DNA of 12,210 nt, from the NCBI GenBank assembly GCA_905373475.1, contig CAJPTC010000042.1, positions 1-12,210 of the forward strand. The letters run 5' to 3'. Below the pieces are notes generated by a model. It made no database searches and had not been told where the DNA came from. It worked only from the letters and a program-made list of their open reading frames with translations. The stretch is from Bacteroidia bacterium (GTDB taxonomy: Bacteria; Bacteroidota; Bacteroidia; Bacteroidales; CAJPTX01). Made by a program: the position numbers and the translations under genes. Shown piece by piece: positions 9,301-12,210 of the stretch (position 1 is the first letter of the stretch; each line of letters begins with the position of its first letter).

Positions 9301-9850
9301 GTTTACCGTAACCGCCGATGTTGAGGTGAAGGCAGTGTTTGTAGAAGAAGGCGTTCCACAACCTAAGACGTATGTCGTGACAGTTGCGAAAGAGGGCGAA
9401 GGAGAGCTGAAGATAACGGGTATTGAAGAAAGTAAACTGAATGCCGTTCTTGAAGGCACCGAGCTCACAGCAGTGGCAACACCTAAGACAGGTTGGAAAC
9501 TTGAGAGCCTGATGGCAGGTACGCAGGACATCAAGGCAGACGGCAAGTTTACCGTAACCGCAGACGTTGAGGTAAAGGCAGTGTTTGTGAAGAGTACTTC
9601 TGTTGATGATGCTGTATTTGCTAACGTGCTTGTAGCGCCCAATCCGTTCGATAATCAATTACGAATTATGAGTTACGAATTACGAGGGGAATACGCATTA
9701 CTGAATGCACAAGGTATTATGGTTGCTTCAGGAGTATTAGAAGGGGCAGAAACGCACATAAACACCTCTTCGTTCCCAGCGGGTATGTATCTCTTGCGCC
9801 TAAGTACTGAAAGTGGCGCAACGAAGACGTATAGGGTTATAAAACAATAA
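383..9850 (+). CDS. Giant multidomain S8 subtilase, T9SS-secreted
   Basis: This 3155-residue secreted serine protease is probably displayed on the cell surface or released. Residues 1-20 are a signal peptide (cleavage likely after YAQ), and 21-230 are a propeptide with two inhibitor-like segments. The catalytic domain spans 232-505: Asp241 (GIWDGN), His269 (GHGMHTTG), oxyanion Asn372 (SAGN) and Ser444 (GTSMSCP) are all present, so it should be active. A KP-43-like jelly roll (515-635, LVNDLDL) follows. Then come, as fold-level guesses: SPxxGD Ig-like 640-730, FnIII 732-815, MAM-like 825-998, CARDB-like 999-1102, 1252-1348 and 1509-1617, CUB-like 1133-1247, GEVED-like 1362-1503, LamG 1622-1778, Big_2-like 2044-2126, MBG-like 2127-2216, carboxypeptidase-regulatory/PEGA-like 2223-2295, five InlB-type repeats (GYxFxxWxDG) between 2297 and 2829 interrupted by a jelly roll (2446-2608), three 82-residue repeats 2832-3069, and the sorting domain 3070-3155. 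The ATG fits the signal peptide; no Shine-Dalgarno site is seen, as is usual in Bacteroidota. It is monocistronic with its own terminator. The substrate is unknown; the modules suggest host-matrix or glycan binding. Confidence 0.93.
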   Translation: MRRVLFLLLFLCLGVFLYAQEPVRFGDREVYLEANVHAKVRGHKTSSLELGVPTGERLNVLVQFASGKIAFETLKQRGIELGDYLGSNAYYAKVMPGSRPSDFVGIGLRSVVPIRGEWKVVHSLLQGQTPEWTSEGDNLKVNLVWFNGVTAEQVKADLSKRGLKFVASSDLLRTALVTATYEQILALAEAEYVASIRWIEPPMELQNYRGARLSGATNLRMSPELGGRGLTGKGVRIGIWDGNVAEHVDYGNRTHCEEFEMSLASSGGHGMHTTGTILGAGLLDERARGMAPEAEGWTWNFNRQSNGLTVGQEMLKSKLEHNISITSNSYGLSMSRMCRYEYIFNYTELGNQHLDILACYFPTLTHSFSAGNDQGACRWEFGHMSNYAKNIISVAALTPGGKMTDFSSFGPLRDGRMFPIISARGESVYSVMPEQSYSYMSGTSMSCPTVTGHLALLTQRWGQLHGGALPFNYYLKALIANTADDAGNAGPDYKFGFGVLNSLAAVTAMENNWHHFASLARGGEAQTKSITVPAGVKELRVMICWNDPVVFKEYKTGECPLVNDLDLTVENGTNSYFPYTLDPKNPNTPAVADKKNAVDNIEQVVIKNPTAGEYTLKVAGTVHQEEKQDYVVVWYFDYQQAVLTSPIAGDVYSPGDEIFLHTANLAEKLKVELSTDGGGSYFTLKDAASLCDSIAIPTTTPSTDKAILRVTDANGQSLQSGEFAIMGQVQGLKLKGQSCSASGWTLSWRTTPNAAQYEILRADVNKGTYTVIKTIAAVTEFVLPESAVLLGERNVYAVRAIDANGVKGPRSRGVIAQGAAPKTFALDEFPYTESFVGYPLRYAERSEGENIGSQLYETPASFGLAKDSHMLAWQALDDAPEWDKPFEKQRKNVATLTTCKLNLASTTGKKPQLSIYYYLKQSKREKGTLLRLLVNGVEMKDMLGRSQIEGDDLEHFATYDLAAFAGKEIQLEIEVALANNKDGATIAAYQLYLVDDRKDVGIVWANEPAIESKAQMQDETVYFKVMNNSTTEQTHIPVSVQVDDKVVYTTTLKSLKPFEDRILAYTHNFASEEAHKFNVVVRAGLDGDAQPENNEQSFEVYNMGNVLPMPEITIVDLGGGKGFPNIPYVSKRISGKINFTDGRGELEPYKAQEEAVLQILPTKPNVAVQATFKEYDFAEDDELYVFTSDVPDNLLMVSLEDADYVIRGSSKTPLTFVSNARDGGLTFAYMGASGERKEGWIAELSEVVLPDRWELTEVKEAASTDPTLGNIEVGVKNLLPIPLKDIPLYLTIDGEVQKTIIPELAANETKTVTLEEKLMVEAPMRAEVLVELGKDGNTANNKKALSVVHDPIWNGGGTITSPVTLAITTFQMVNEDKTITLSGKPYVDYLVARKIPFYTETKNEFKFTLNNTPTAEQATNAAIRLFIDNNDDGTLAETSPEFYKVDLVAGQKEYTLSIDLAGVSGLNAGDHRMRILLANNDNYAKFKEQKPIEWGHAVDFTAQVNEGVNPLTYEMAILGIEGIESGRKGLTSATPLKVKLKNNGLATVTSLDIKIEVDDLPVVEKTLSVSIAPRGGEAIVDTNNPVDLSTKGKHNIKVTLVKEDKNEYNNETSIEILRMPEITNVPYTLNFEGIKNERMEMLPTELGASIQNEVTVEGWWKTNKPQTCAFVNGGDDGLYLGTFEGSAYTPTNALVFFAGKAAFMSKEGVLTNNQWHHIAVVASHANNKTTAKAYVDGVEVELVERAQGDFKVTYTLLNLGVDGENLMFRLWKTKRTLEQINATKAKSVRSSLGGTLPAECVAEFVYTEGEGKLTSYGDESRATIVTSRTDDKLWKKFEPKLCKAIEVEGQVIPVEITGGNAIATMPFNFTDFSKVKVKFISEWADVEIEQGGTKVTSATELNFANPAHELTFDLKLNILDVAVNEQIVLKLKTDKSPACEMLALSMLTANNAGLKEDITLNAAPLPSTLLLEAENASESSQLNPSDVVLKVVGISPNATLYNGDKKQQTNEDFHADLTKPLTLKVVAENERDVKFYTIRLAMGQEIVWESAKLEYNYGVTTGEALQATSTSKLPITYVSENSNVAIVNVDGKLEAVGVGKTKIFARQAGNAIFKPAAVKEREVEVKPVPITIRVENVEMEVGDKIPEFEFKYETLLFPNTEDQFDAPYVIRTTDNSADATMPLTKGTYQIVPKDYSGTYLLGNYRVTRENGTLTVKDPVKAKAVTFSVKDGTNAVLPAVDLQIGEQAVVTNTEGVCTMYLLPGKYVVTATKDGYTTDKKAFEVTDAALAVDLQLLKKEFTLTYTADPNGMLQGVATQKVASGCDGEQVIAVPKDIKYRFKEWSDNHSTNAARTDKAVTGNIAAQAIFETFVYKLQYAVSEGGRFTTAEATKHQEVTPGTDGQPVTVAPEVGYIFLGWSDGVTTLTRTDKNVMADLNVTARFFKPYLLTWREDFELNASNMEAWEFQKPNMGAGWHVIPLATINKRLEGKGLALAPSYEYPEQVYPSLWAATPWLSIEHAPAKVVISYDRYVRKYYSEPVATLEYSFGNDLWVKAHDIDKETEGVKTETFTLDATALAGHDKLRFRWAFEGIGIEAYLVIDNVKVAYETPTQAVLRYYAGEDGKLREGTTTDTKEVIELTTTIGVKGTKITAVPAAGYVFDRWSDDFMSAERQDDNNITVTALFKPESKPTHVIQYKAGEHGMVTGLLYQVLEEGATTANVSAIADADYTFKRWNDGRTDNPRTDVVGTEDKTYTAEFAQVFTLTYEAGEHGSIKGEATQNVFAGESGSAVEAVPDNGYRFVKWDDGKKEAKRTDANVTESKTYKAAFEAIPTYAVTLKHDGEGELKITGIEEDKLNAVPEGTKLTTVATPKTGWKLKSLTAGTQDIKADGKFTVTADVEVKAVFVEEGVPQPKTYVVTVAKEGEGELKITGIEESKLNAVLEGTELTAVATPKTGWKLESLMAGTQDIKADGKFTVTADVEVKAVFVEEGVPQPKTYVVTVAKEGEGELKITGIEESKLNAVLEGTELTAVATPKTGWKLESLMAGTQDIKADGKFTVTADVEVKAVFVKSTSVDDAVFANVLVAPNPFDNQLRIMSYELRGEYALLNAQGIMVASGVLEGAETHINTSSFPAGMYLLRLSTESGATKTYRVIKQ
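8875..9589 (+). repeat. Three tandem 246-bp in-frame repeats (82 residues each)
   Basis: Units start at 8875, 9121 and 9367; the third is cut short where the sorting domain begins. Each encodes a beta-rich InlB-like module without the usual GYxFxxW motif (for example KITGIEESKLNAV and TPKTGWKLESL). Unit 1 is diverged. The stretch 9071-9315 is identical to 9317-9561 over 245 bases. After that, units 2 and 3 differ only by three silent changes at 9316/9562, 9319/9565 and 9328/9574. This indicates recent duplication or gene conversion, and copy number probably varies between strains. Confidence 0.92.
9590..9847 (+). other. T9SS type A C-terminal sorting domain (protein region)
   Basis: Residues 3070-3155 fit the type A sorting-domain pattern: VLVAPNPF opening (NPF at 3087-3089), then EYALLNAQGIMVASG, and a closing FPAGMYLLRL...KTYRVIKQ ending in a basic tail. 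In this family the domain directs passage through the outer-membrane T9SS translocon and is removed by a sortase-like enzyme, often with attachment to A-LPS. No T9SS component gene lies in the window, so the machinery must be encoded elsewhere. Confidence 0.9.
9657..9688 (+). repeat. Short repeat TTACGAATTA embedded in the sorting-domain coding sequence
   Basis: TTACGAATTA occurs at 9659-9668 and 9673-9682, 14 bp apart, within a run built from AATTACGA-type units that encodes QLRIMSYELRG. As I recall, similar AATTACGAATTA runs occur as dispersed simple repeats in this phylum. Here the run sits in frame between the NPF motif and the YALLNAQG strand of the sorting domain. Confidence 0.55.
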
Positions 9851-9864
9851 GATGTCTCCTGTAG

Positions 9865-9929
9865 GGGCGAGGCACGCCTCGCCCGTAAAATGCGCAACGC
9901 GCATTTTCTGATAGCATTGCGATTGTAGC
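9865..9929 (+). repeat. Right copy of 65-bp inverted repeat flanking the protease gene
   Basis: It begins 14 bases after the stop codon with hairpin GGGCGAGGCACGCCTCGCCC (9865-9884). TAAAATGCGCAACGCGCATTTT (itself containing the inverted pair AATGCGC/GCGCATT) and ATAGCATTGCGATTGTAGC follow. Its partner is the reverse complement of 125-189. The 13-mer ACGCGCATTTTCT at 9897-9909 recurs at 11747-11759, after rhuM. It lies between the stop codon and the terminator, so it will be transcribed in the 3' end of the protease mRNA. Confidence 0.75.
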
Positions 9930-9947
9930 ACGACATCATAAATACAA

Positions 9948-9979
9948 CGGGCATTGCCTTTTGGCACTGCCCGTTTTTT
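9948..9979 (+). terminator. Rho-independent terminator of the protease gene
   Basis: Stem CGGGCATTGCC (9948-9958) pairs with GGCACTGCCCG (9963-9973) with one internal mismatch, a TTTT loop and a following T6 run (9974-9979). It lies 98 bases after the stop codon, with only the hairpin repeat between, and marks the protease gene as a single transcription unit. Confidence 0.88.
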
Positions 9980-10086
9980 GATTGGTTTTCGCCCAAAGTT
10001 TCACATCGGGCTGATAAGACTCACCACCGCCATGGGGCGGGGTTCTATGCGCATTGCGATTATTTTACGTCGTGGCATAACGTGAT
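9980..10086. other. Gene-free spacer
   Basis: No open frame with coding character is visible. The stretch holds fragments shared with the left end of the window: GGCGGGGTTCTAT (compare 90-103) and ATTGCGATTATT (compare 26-38). It also has a small CCGCC-ATGG-GGCGG hairpin. It looks like decayed repeat DNA. Confidence 0.5.
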
Positions 10087-10203
10087 GGGCGAGGCGTGCC
10101 TCGCCCGTTAAATACGCCTTTGGCGTATATTCGGTTAATGCCTTATTCACGTCGTATCATGAAAAAATTGCACACAATGCGAATATACACGTCATGATAC
10201 GGC
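10087..10203 (+). repeat. Composite repeat module A, copy 1 (117 bp)
   Basis: It starts with a perfect AGGC-core hairpin (10087-10106). A second hairpin follows, ATACGCC-TTT-GGCGTAT. It ends in a long-range stem, GTCGTATCATGA (10151-10162) with TCATGATACGGC (10192-10203): 12 pairs with one G-T, around a 29-base loop. The second copy at 12041-12157 differs at only two of 117 positions. Confidence 0.88.
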
Positions 10204-10311
10204 GGGCGAGGCGTGCCTCGTCCCTACAAAGCCTTGCGGAGGCAAGACTAAACACTTGAAAACAGGTTAAGGATCTAAGGTTGAGAGTTCGCGCCTTTGG
10301 CGCGATTGTAG
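10204..10311 (+). repeat. Composite repeat module B, copy 1 (108 bp)
   Basis: It opens with an imperfect AGGC-core hairpin ending CGTCC. CTTGC-GGAG-GCAAG, an unstructured stretch and TCGCGCC-TTT-GGCGCGA follow, and it ends in GTAG, which leads into the next hairpin. It is identical over all 108 bases to 11933-12040. Its first 53 bases are identical to 12158-12210, where the window ends. Confidence 0.9.
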
Positions 10312-10331
10312 GGGCGAGGCGCGCCTCACCC
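10312..10331. repeat. 20-nt GC hairpin, AGGC-core class (degenerate)
   Basis: This copy reads GGGCGAGGCGCGCCTCACCC with one mismatched arm position. It sits where a second module A would start, but the following sequence no longer matches A. The tandem A-B array is therefore interrupted here, on the left side of the rhuM segment. Confidence 0.75.
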
Positions 10332-10348
10332 CCCATGATCTAACGTAG

Positions 10349-10368
10349 GGGCGAAACCTGATTCGCCC
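10349..10368. repeat. 20-nt hairpin, AAACCTGATT-core class, copy 1
   Basis: It reads GGGCGAAACCTGATTCGCCC, preceded by CGTAG. The identical 25-base string including CGTAG occurs at 11850-11874, after rhuM. The outer seven bases of each side pair; the core does not. Between here and 10443, AACTCTT is repeated in tandem from 10389 and a pyrimidine-rich stretch follows. No gene is seen. Confidence 0.8.
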
Positions 10369-10442
10369 TAAATGTCGGCGCTTGTCGCAACTCTTAACTC
10401 TTAACTAGAGCTCCTCCTTCCTCTTTCGTCTCTGATTCTGAA

Positions 10443-10476
10443 GGGGCGTTGCCCGCAACGCCCGCAAACGAATAAA
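10443..10476 (+). repeat. 34-bp direct repeat left of rhuM (TTGCCCGCAA-core hairpin)
   Basis: It contains hairpin GGGCGTTGCCCGCAACGCCC (10444-10463) and then a CAAACGAATAAA tail. It matches 11776-11809 with one difference in 34 bases, in the same orientation. The pair encloses rhuM and its AT-rich leader, and both sit inside the outer pair of AAACCTGATT-core hairpins. Confidence 0.82.
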
Positions 10477-10544
10477 GCCAAAACACTATTCTGCTAAAAA
10501 AAAACGATAGTTTTAATACCTTTATCGTGGATAGGAGTAAACGA

Positions 10545-10565
10545 CTTTTCAATTTGATTGAAAAG
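10545..10565. promoter_or_regulatory. Perfect inverted repeat in the rhuM leader
   Basis: CTTTTCAAT and ATTGAAAAG form 9-bp perfect arms around TTG, 170 bp before the rhuM start, in an AT-rich leader (10480-10734) without a supported gene. It could be a regulator-binding site or an RNA hairpin. There is no T-run after it, so it is not a standard terminator. Confidence 0.4.
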
Positions 10566-10700
10566 ATAATGAATGGGTAAAACTGCATCTAGGCGAGAAA
10601 TCGATTTAATAATCCAAAACTTTAGTGAGACTCCCATGCGAATGAAGAAAAGTTTACGCAAAAACATCATTGCTCGAGTTGAATAATACAAGAAGAACAT

Positions 10701-10716
10701 AATTACTTGAGTAATT
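10701..10716. promoter_or_regulatory. Candidate operator just before rhuM
   Basis: AATTACT-TG-AGTAATT is a dyad with 7-bp arms ending 18 bp before the start codon. Its AT-rich arms and position suit an operator. Because the RhuM N-terminus carries a helix-turn-helix-like segment, self-regulation is conceivable but unproven. Confidence 0.4.
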
Positions 10717-10734
10717 GACCAAAACAAGTCAGCA

Positions 10735-11730
10735 ATGGAGAGTAATATTCTTTTATACACTAGCGACAATGGCGATGTAAGCATTCAAGTTCGTTATGAG
10801 GACGGTACTTTCTGGCTTACACAAAAACGCATGGCAGAGCTATTTAATGTGAATATCAGTACCATCAACGAGCATTTGAAAAGTATCTTCAGCACAGGAG
10901 AACTATCGGAAGAAGGAACTATTCGGAAATTCCGAATAGTTCAAAACGAGGGGAGGCGTCAGGTGGCACGAGAAGTTGCATTCTATCCCTTGAATGCAAT
11001 TATTGCACTAGGATACCGTGTCAATTCAGAGGAAGCTACACGCTTTAGGAAGTGGGCTACAAAAGTACTTGATTCGTTTATCACCAAAGGTTATGTACTT
11101 GATAAGAACCGATTGAAGCAAGGTGAACAGTTTGGACACGATTATTTTAAAGATTTACTTGAGGATATTCGTGAGATACGTGCCAGCGAGAGGCGCTTTT
11201 ATCAGAAGATTACAGACATTTATGCACTGTCGATTGACTACGACAAGCAAGCACCAGAGACAAAACGTTTCTTTGCATCGGTGCAGAACAAGTTGCATTG
11301 GGCTATTTCAGGGCAAACGGCAGCCGAAATTATCTATGAAAAGGCCGATGCCAATCTGCCCCAAATGGGACTAACTACATGGAGACATGCCCCTGACGGG
11401 AAGGTAATGAAGTCGGATGTAACAATAGCCAAGAATTATCTCGACCAAAAGCATATGATGGCAATTAATCGTCTTGTATCTGCCTATCTTGATCTGGCGG
11501 AAGATCGTGCTGAACGAGAAATACCCATGACCATGCGCGATTGGAGTACGCTACTTGATGGATTTCTTACGGTTGCAGGGCGTCCTTTGCTTGAGGGGGC
11601 AGGGCGTATCTCTGCTTTAGAAGCCAAGTTGAAGGCGGAGCGAGAATATGAGGTCTTCCGCAATAAACAAGATGCAGAATACATCTCTGATTTTGACAAG
11701 GAGATAAAACGCCTAAAAGGAGATGATTAA
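10735..11730 (+). CDS. rhuM: RhuM family protein
   Basis: This 331-residue cytoplasmic protein matches the RhuM family, named after a gene in Salmonella pathogenicity island 3. The biochemical role of the family is not established. Residues 1-25 form a beta-strand N-terminus (ILLYTSDNG), and 28-52 form a helix-turn-helix-like segment (WLTQKRMAELFNVNISTINE). The conserved family stretches follow: TIRKFRIVQ (62-70), YRVNSEEATRFRKWAT (94-109), FFASVQNKLHWAISGQTAAEII (179-200), MGLTTW (211-216) and KSDVTIAKNYL (226-236). A charged helical tail is at 290-331. Length is normal for the family and no key block is missing. The ATG is the first start after an in-frame TGA at 10708-10710, and no Shine-Dalgarno site is seen. 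It has no partner gene (Fic, toxin or restriction genes often lie near family members elsewhere). Its leader is clearly AT-richer than neighbouring DNA, and direct repeats flank it, which suggests acquisition. The rhuM symbol reflects the family, not proven orthology. Confidence 0.88.
   Translation: MESNILLYTSDNGDVSIQVRYEDGTFWLTQKRMAELFNVNISTINEHLKSIFSTGELSEEGTIRKFRIVQNEGRRQVAREVAFYPLNAIIALGYRVNSEEATRFRKWATKVLDSFITKGYVLDKNRLKQGEQFGHDYFKDLLEDIREIRASERRFYQKITDIYALSIDYDKQAPETKRFFASVQNKLHWAISGQTAAEIIYEKADANLPQMGLTTWRHAPDGKVMKSDVTIAKNYLDQKHMMAINRLVSAYLDLAEDRAEREIPMTMRDWSTLLDGFLTVAGRPLLEGAGRISALEAKLKAEREYEVFRNKQDAEYISDFDKEIKRLKGDD
10916..10942. repeat. Perfect 27-nt palindrome inside rhuM
   Basis: GAACTATTCGGAA (10916-10928) and TTCCGAATAGTTC (10930-10942) are exact reverse complements around a single A. 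They encode residues 61-70 (GTIRKFRIVQ), one of the conserved blocks. In RNA this would be a strong hairpin early in the message. In DNA it is a near-ideal dyad. Confidence 0.85.
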
Positions 11731-11775
11731 CGAGACATGAAACATTACGCGCATTTTCTTGATCATATCGTTGCC

Positions 11776-11809
11776 GGGGCGTTGCCCGCAACGCCCACAA
11801 ACGAATAAA
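11776..11809 (+). repeat. 34-bp direct repeat right of rhuM (TTGCCCGCAA-core hairpin)
   Basis: It is the partner of 10443-10476, with its hairpin at 11777-11796. It starts 45 bases after the rhuM stop codon. Just before it, ACGCGCATTTTCT (11747-11759) matches 9897-9909. The hairpin could serve as a weak 3' end for rhuM mRNA, but no T-run follows and no classical terminator was found. Confidence 0.82.
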
Positions 11810-11854
11810 AACCAACACATATCGGTATAAAATATTGATAATCATAATTCGTAG

Positions 11855-11874
11855 GGGCGAAACCTGATTCGCCC
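11855..11874. repeat. 20-nt hairpin, AAACCTGATT-core class, copy 2
   Basis: It is identical to 10349-10368, including the preceding CGTAG. GTGTGTAGCGCACGTATT at 11878-11895 follows, related to the first 18 bases of the window. Then comes a simple TATCTATTC repeat (11910-11929) leading into module B. Confidence 0.8.
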
Positions 11875-11932
11875 GCCGTGTGTGTAGCGCACGTATTGTG
11901 ATTATTCTTTATATCTATTCTATCTATTCTGC

Positions 11933-12040
11933 GGGCGAGGCGTGCCTCGTCCCTACAAAGCCTTGCGGAGGCAAGACTAAACACTTGAAAACAGGTTAAG
12001 GATCTAAGGTTGAGAGTTCGCGCCTTTGGCGCGATTGTAG
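11933..12040 (+). repeat. Composite repeat module B, copy 2 (108 bp)
   Basis: It is identical over 108 bases to 10204-10311. It lies on the far side of rhuM in the same orientation, 1729 bp from copy 1. Confidence 0.92.
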
Positions 12041-12157
12041 GGGCGAGGCATGCCTCGCCCGTTAAATACGCCTTTGGCGTATATTCGGTTAATGCTTTAT
12101 TCACGTCGTATCATGAAAAAATTGCACACAATGCGAATATACACGTCATGATACGGC
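12041..12157 (+). repeat. Composite repeat module A, copy 2 (117 bp)
   Basis: It differs from 10087-10203 at two positions (the centre of the first hairpin, CA for CG, and one T for C). The long-range stem, with arms in the last 53 bases, is fully kept. It directly follows B copy 2, so the unit alternates B-A-B here with a 225-bp period. Confidence 0.9.
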
Positions 12158-12210
12158 GGGCGAGGCGTGCCTCGTCCCTACAAAGCCTTGCGGAGGCAAG
12201 ACTAAACACT
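12158..12210 (+). repeat. Composite repeat module B, copy 3 (cut by window end)
   Basis: Its 53 bases are identical to the start of both other B modules. It begins exactly 225 bp after B copy 2, which shows a tandem array that probably continues to the right of the window. Confidence 0.88.

Noticed and set aside
8744..9658. Long minus-strand open frames (304 and 264 codons) opposite the protease repeats
   Set aside because: They are antisense shadows of the 246-bp tandem repeats, so their own repeats are inherited. The plus frame has clear protein homology, and the minus frames have no recognisable domain or start context.
10151..10203. Structured RNA or riboswitch in module A
   Set aside because: The long-range stem is real, but it occurs in repeated intergenic modules not placed in front of a gene, and no known riboswitch core was recognised. 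Without covariation data it is listed only as part of the repeat.
10494..10784. Minus-strand 96-codon frame upstream of rhuM
   Set aside because: It overlaps the first 50 bases of rhuM and its Phe/Ile/Leu-rich content follows from the AT-rich leader. It could conceivably be a small membrane protein, but there is no start-site or homology support.
11777..11796. Hairpin as a Rho-independent terminator of rhuM
   Set aside because: The stem is strong, but A-rich sequence rather than a T-run follows, and the same hairpin occurs before rhuM. It is better explained as a dispersed repeat.
11763..12104. Minus-strand 113-codon frame after rhuM
   Set aside because: It consists of translated hairpin repeats and module B and A DNA. 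A similar VAGNAP peptide arises from the other TTGCCCGCAA-core hairpin near 10450, so it comes from the repeat, not from a gene.
10087..12210. CRISPR array
   Set aside because: The repeats are spaced irregularly or by other conserved modules, not by unique spacers of constant length. No cas gene is present.

Overview
The window looks like an accessory region of a Bacteroidota chromosome, probably a Porphyromonas- or Prevotella-like member of the Bacteroidales. Three things support this. The main gene encodes a giant secreted subtilase ending in a type IX secretion system (T9SS) type A sorting domain, a system confined to this phylum. Neither gene has a Shine-Dalgarno-like site. The modular all-beta adhesive domains are typical of T9SS cargo. 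The exact genus cannot be fixed from the sequence alone.

Layout. Positions 1-382 hold no gene. They contain GC-rich hairpin repeats, a Rho-independent terminator whose loop appears to have been hit by a 48-bp IS3-like end-to-end remnant, and a short leader. Positions 383-9850 are one uninterrupted 3155-codon gene: signal peptide, propeptide, S8 serine protease with a full catalytic set, about twenty beta-sandwich or repeat domains, and the sorting domain. A clean terminator follows at 9948-9979. Positions 9851-10734 are a second gene-free stretch packed with repeats. Positions 10735-11730 encode a complete RhuM-family protein. Positions 11731-12210 repeat much of the DNA seen upstream of rhuM.

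The two genes show no sign of working together. The protease has its own terminator and is bracketed by inverted 65-bp repeats. rhuM sits alone in an AT-rich pocket, bracketed by direct repeats: a 34-bp element, a 20-bp hairpin and a 225-bp composite unit (module A 117 bp plus module B 108 bp), with module B identical on both sides.

The most unusual content is this non-coding mosaic. Thirteen hairpins of exactly 20 nt share the frame GGGCG-N10-CGCCC but have three different cores. An insertion sits exactly in a terminator loop. A perfect 27-nt palindrome lies inside the rhuM coding sequence. No RNA gene, CRISPR array or intact transposase gene was seen.
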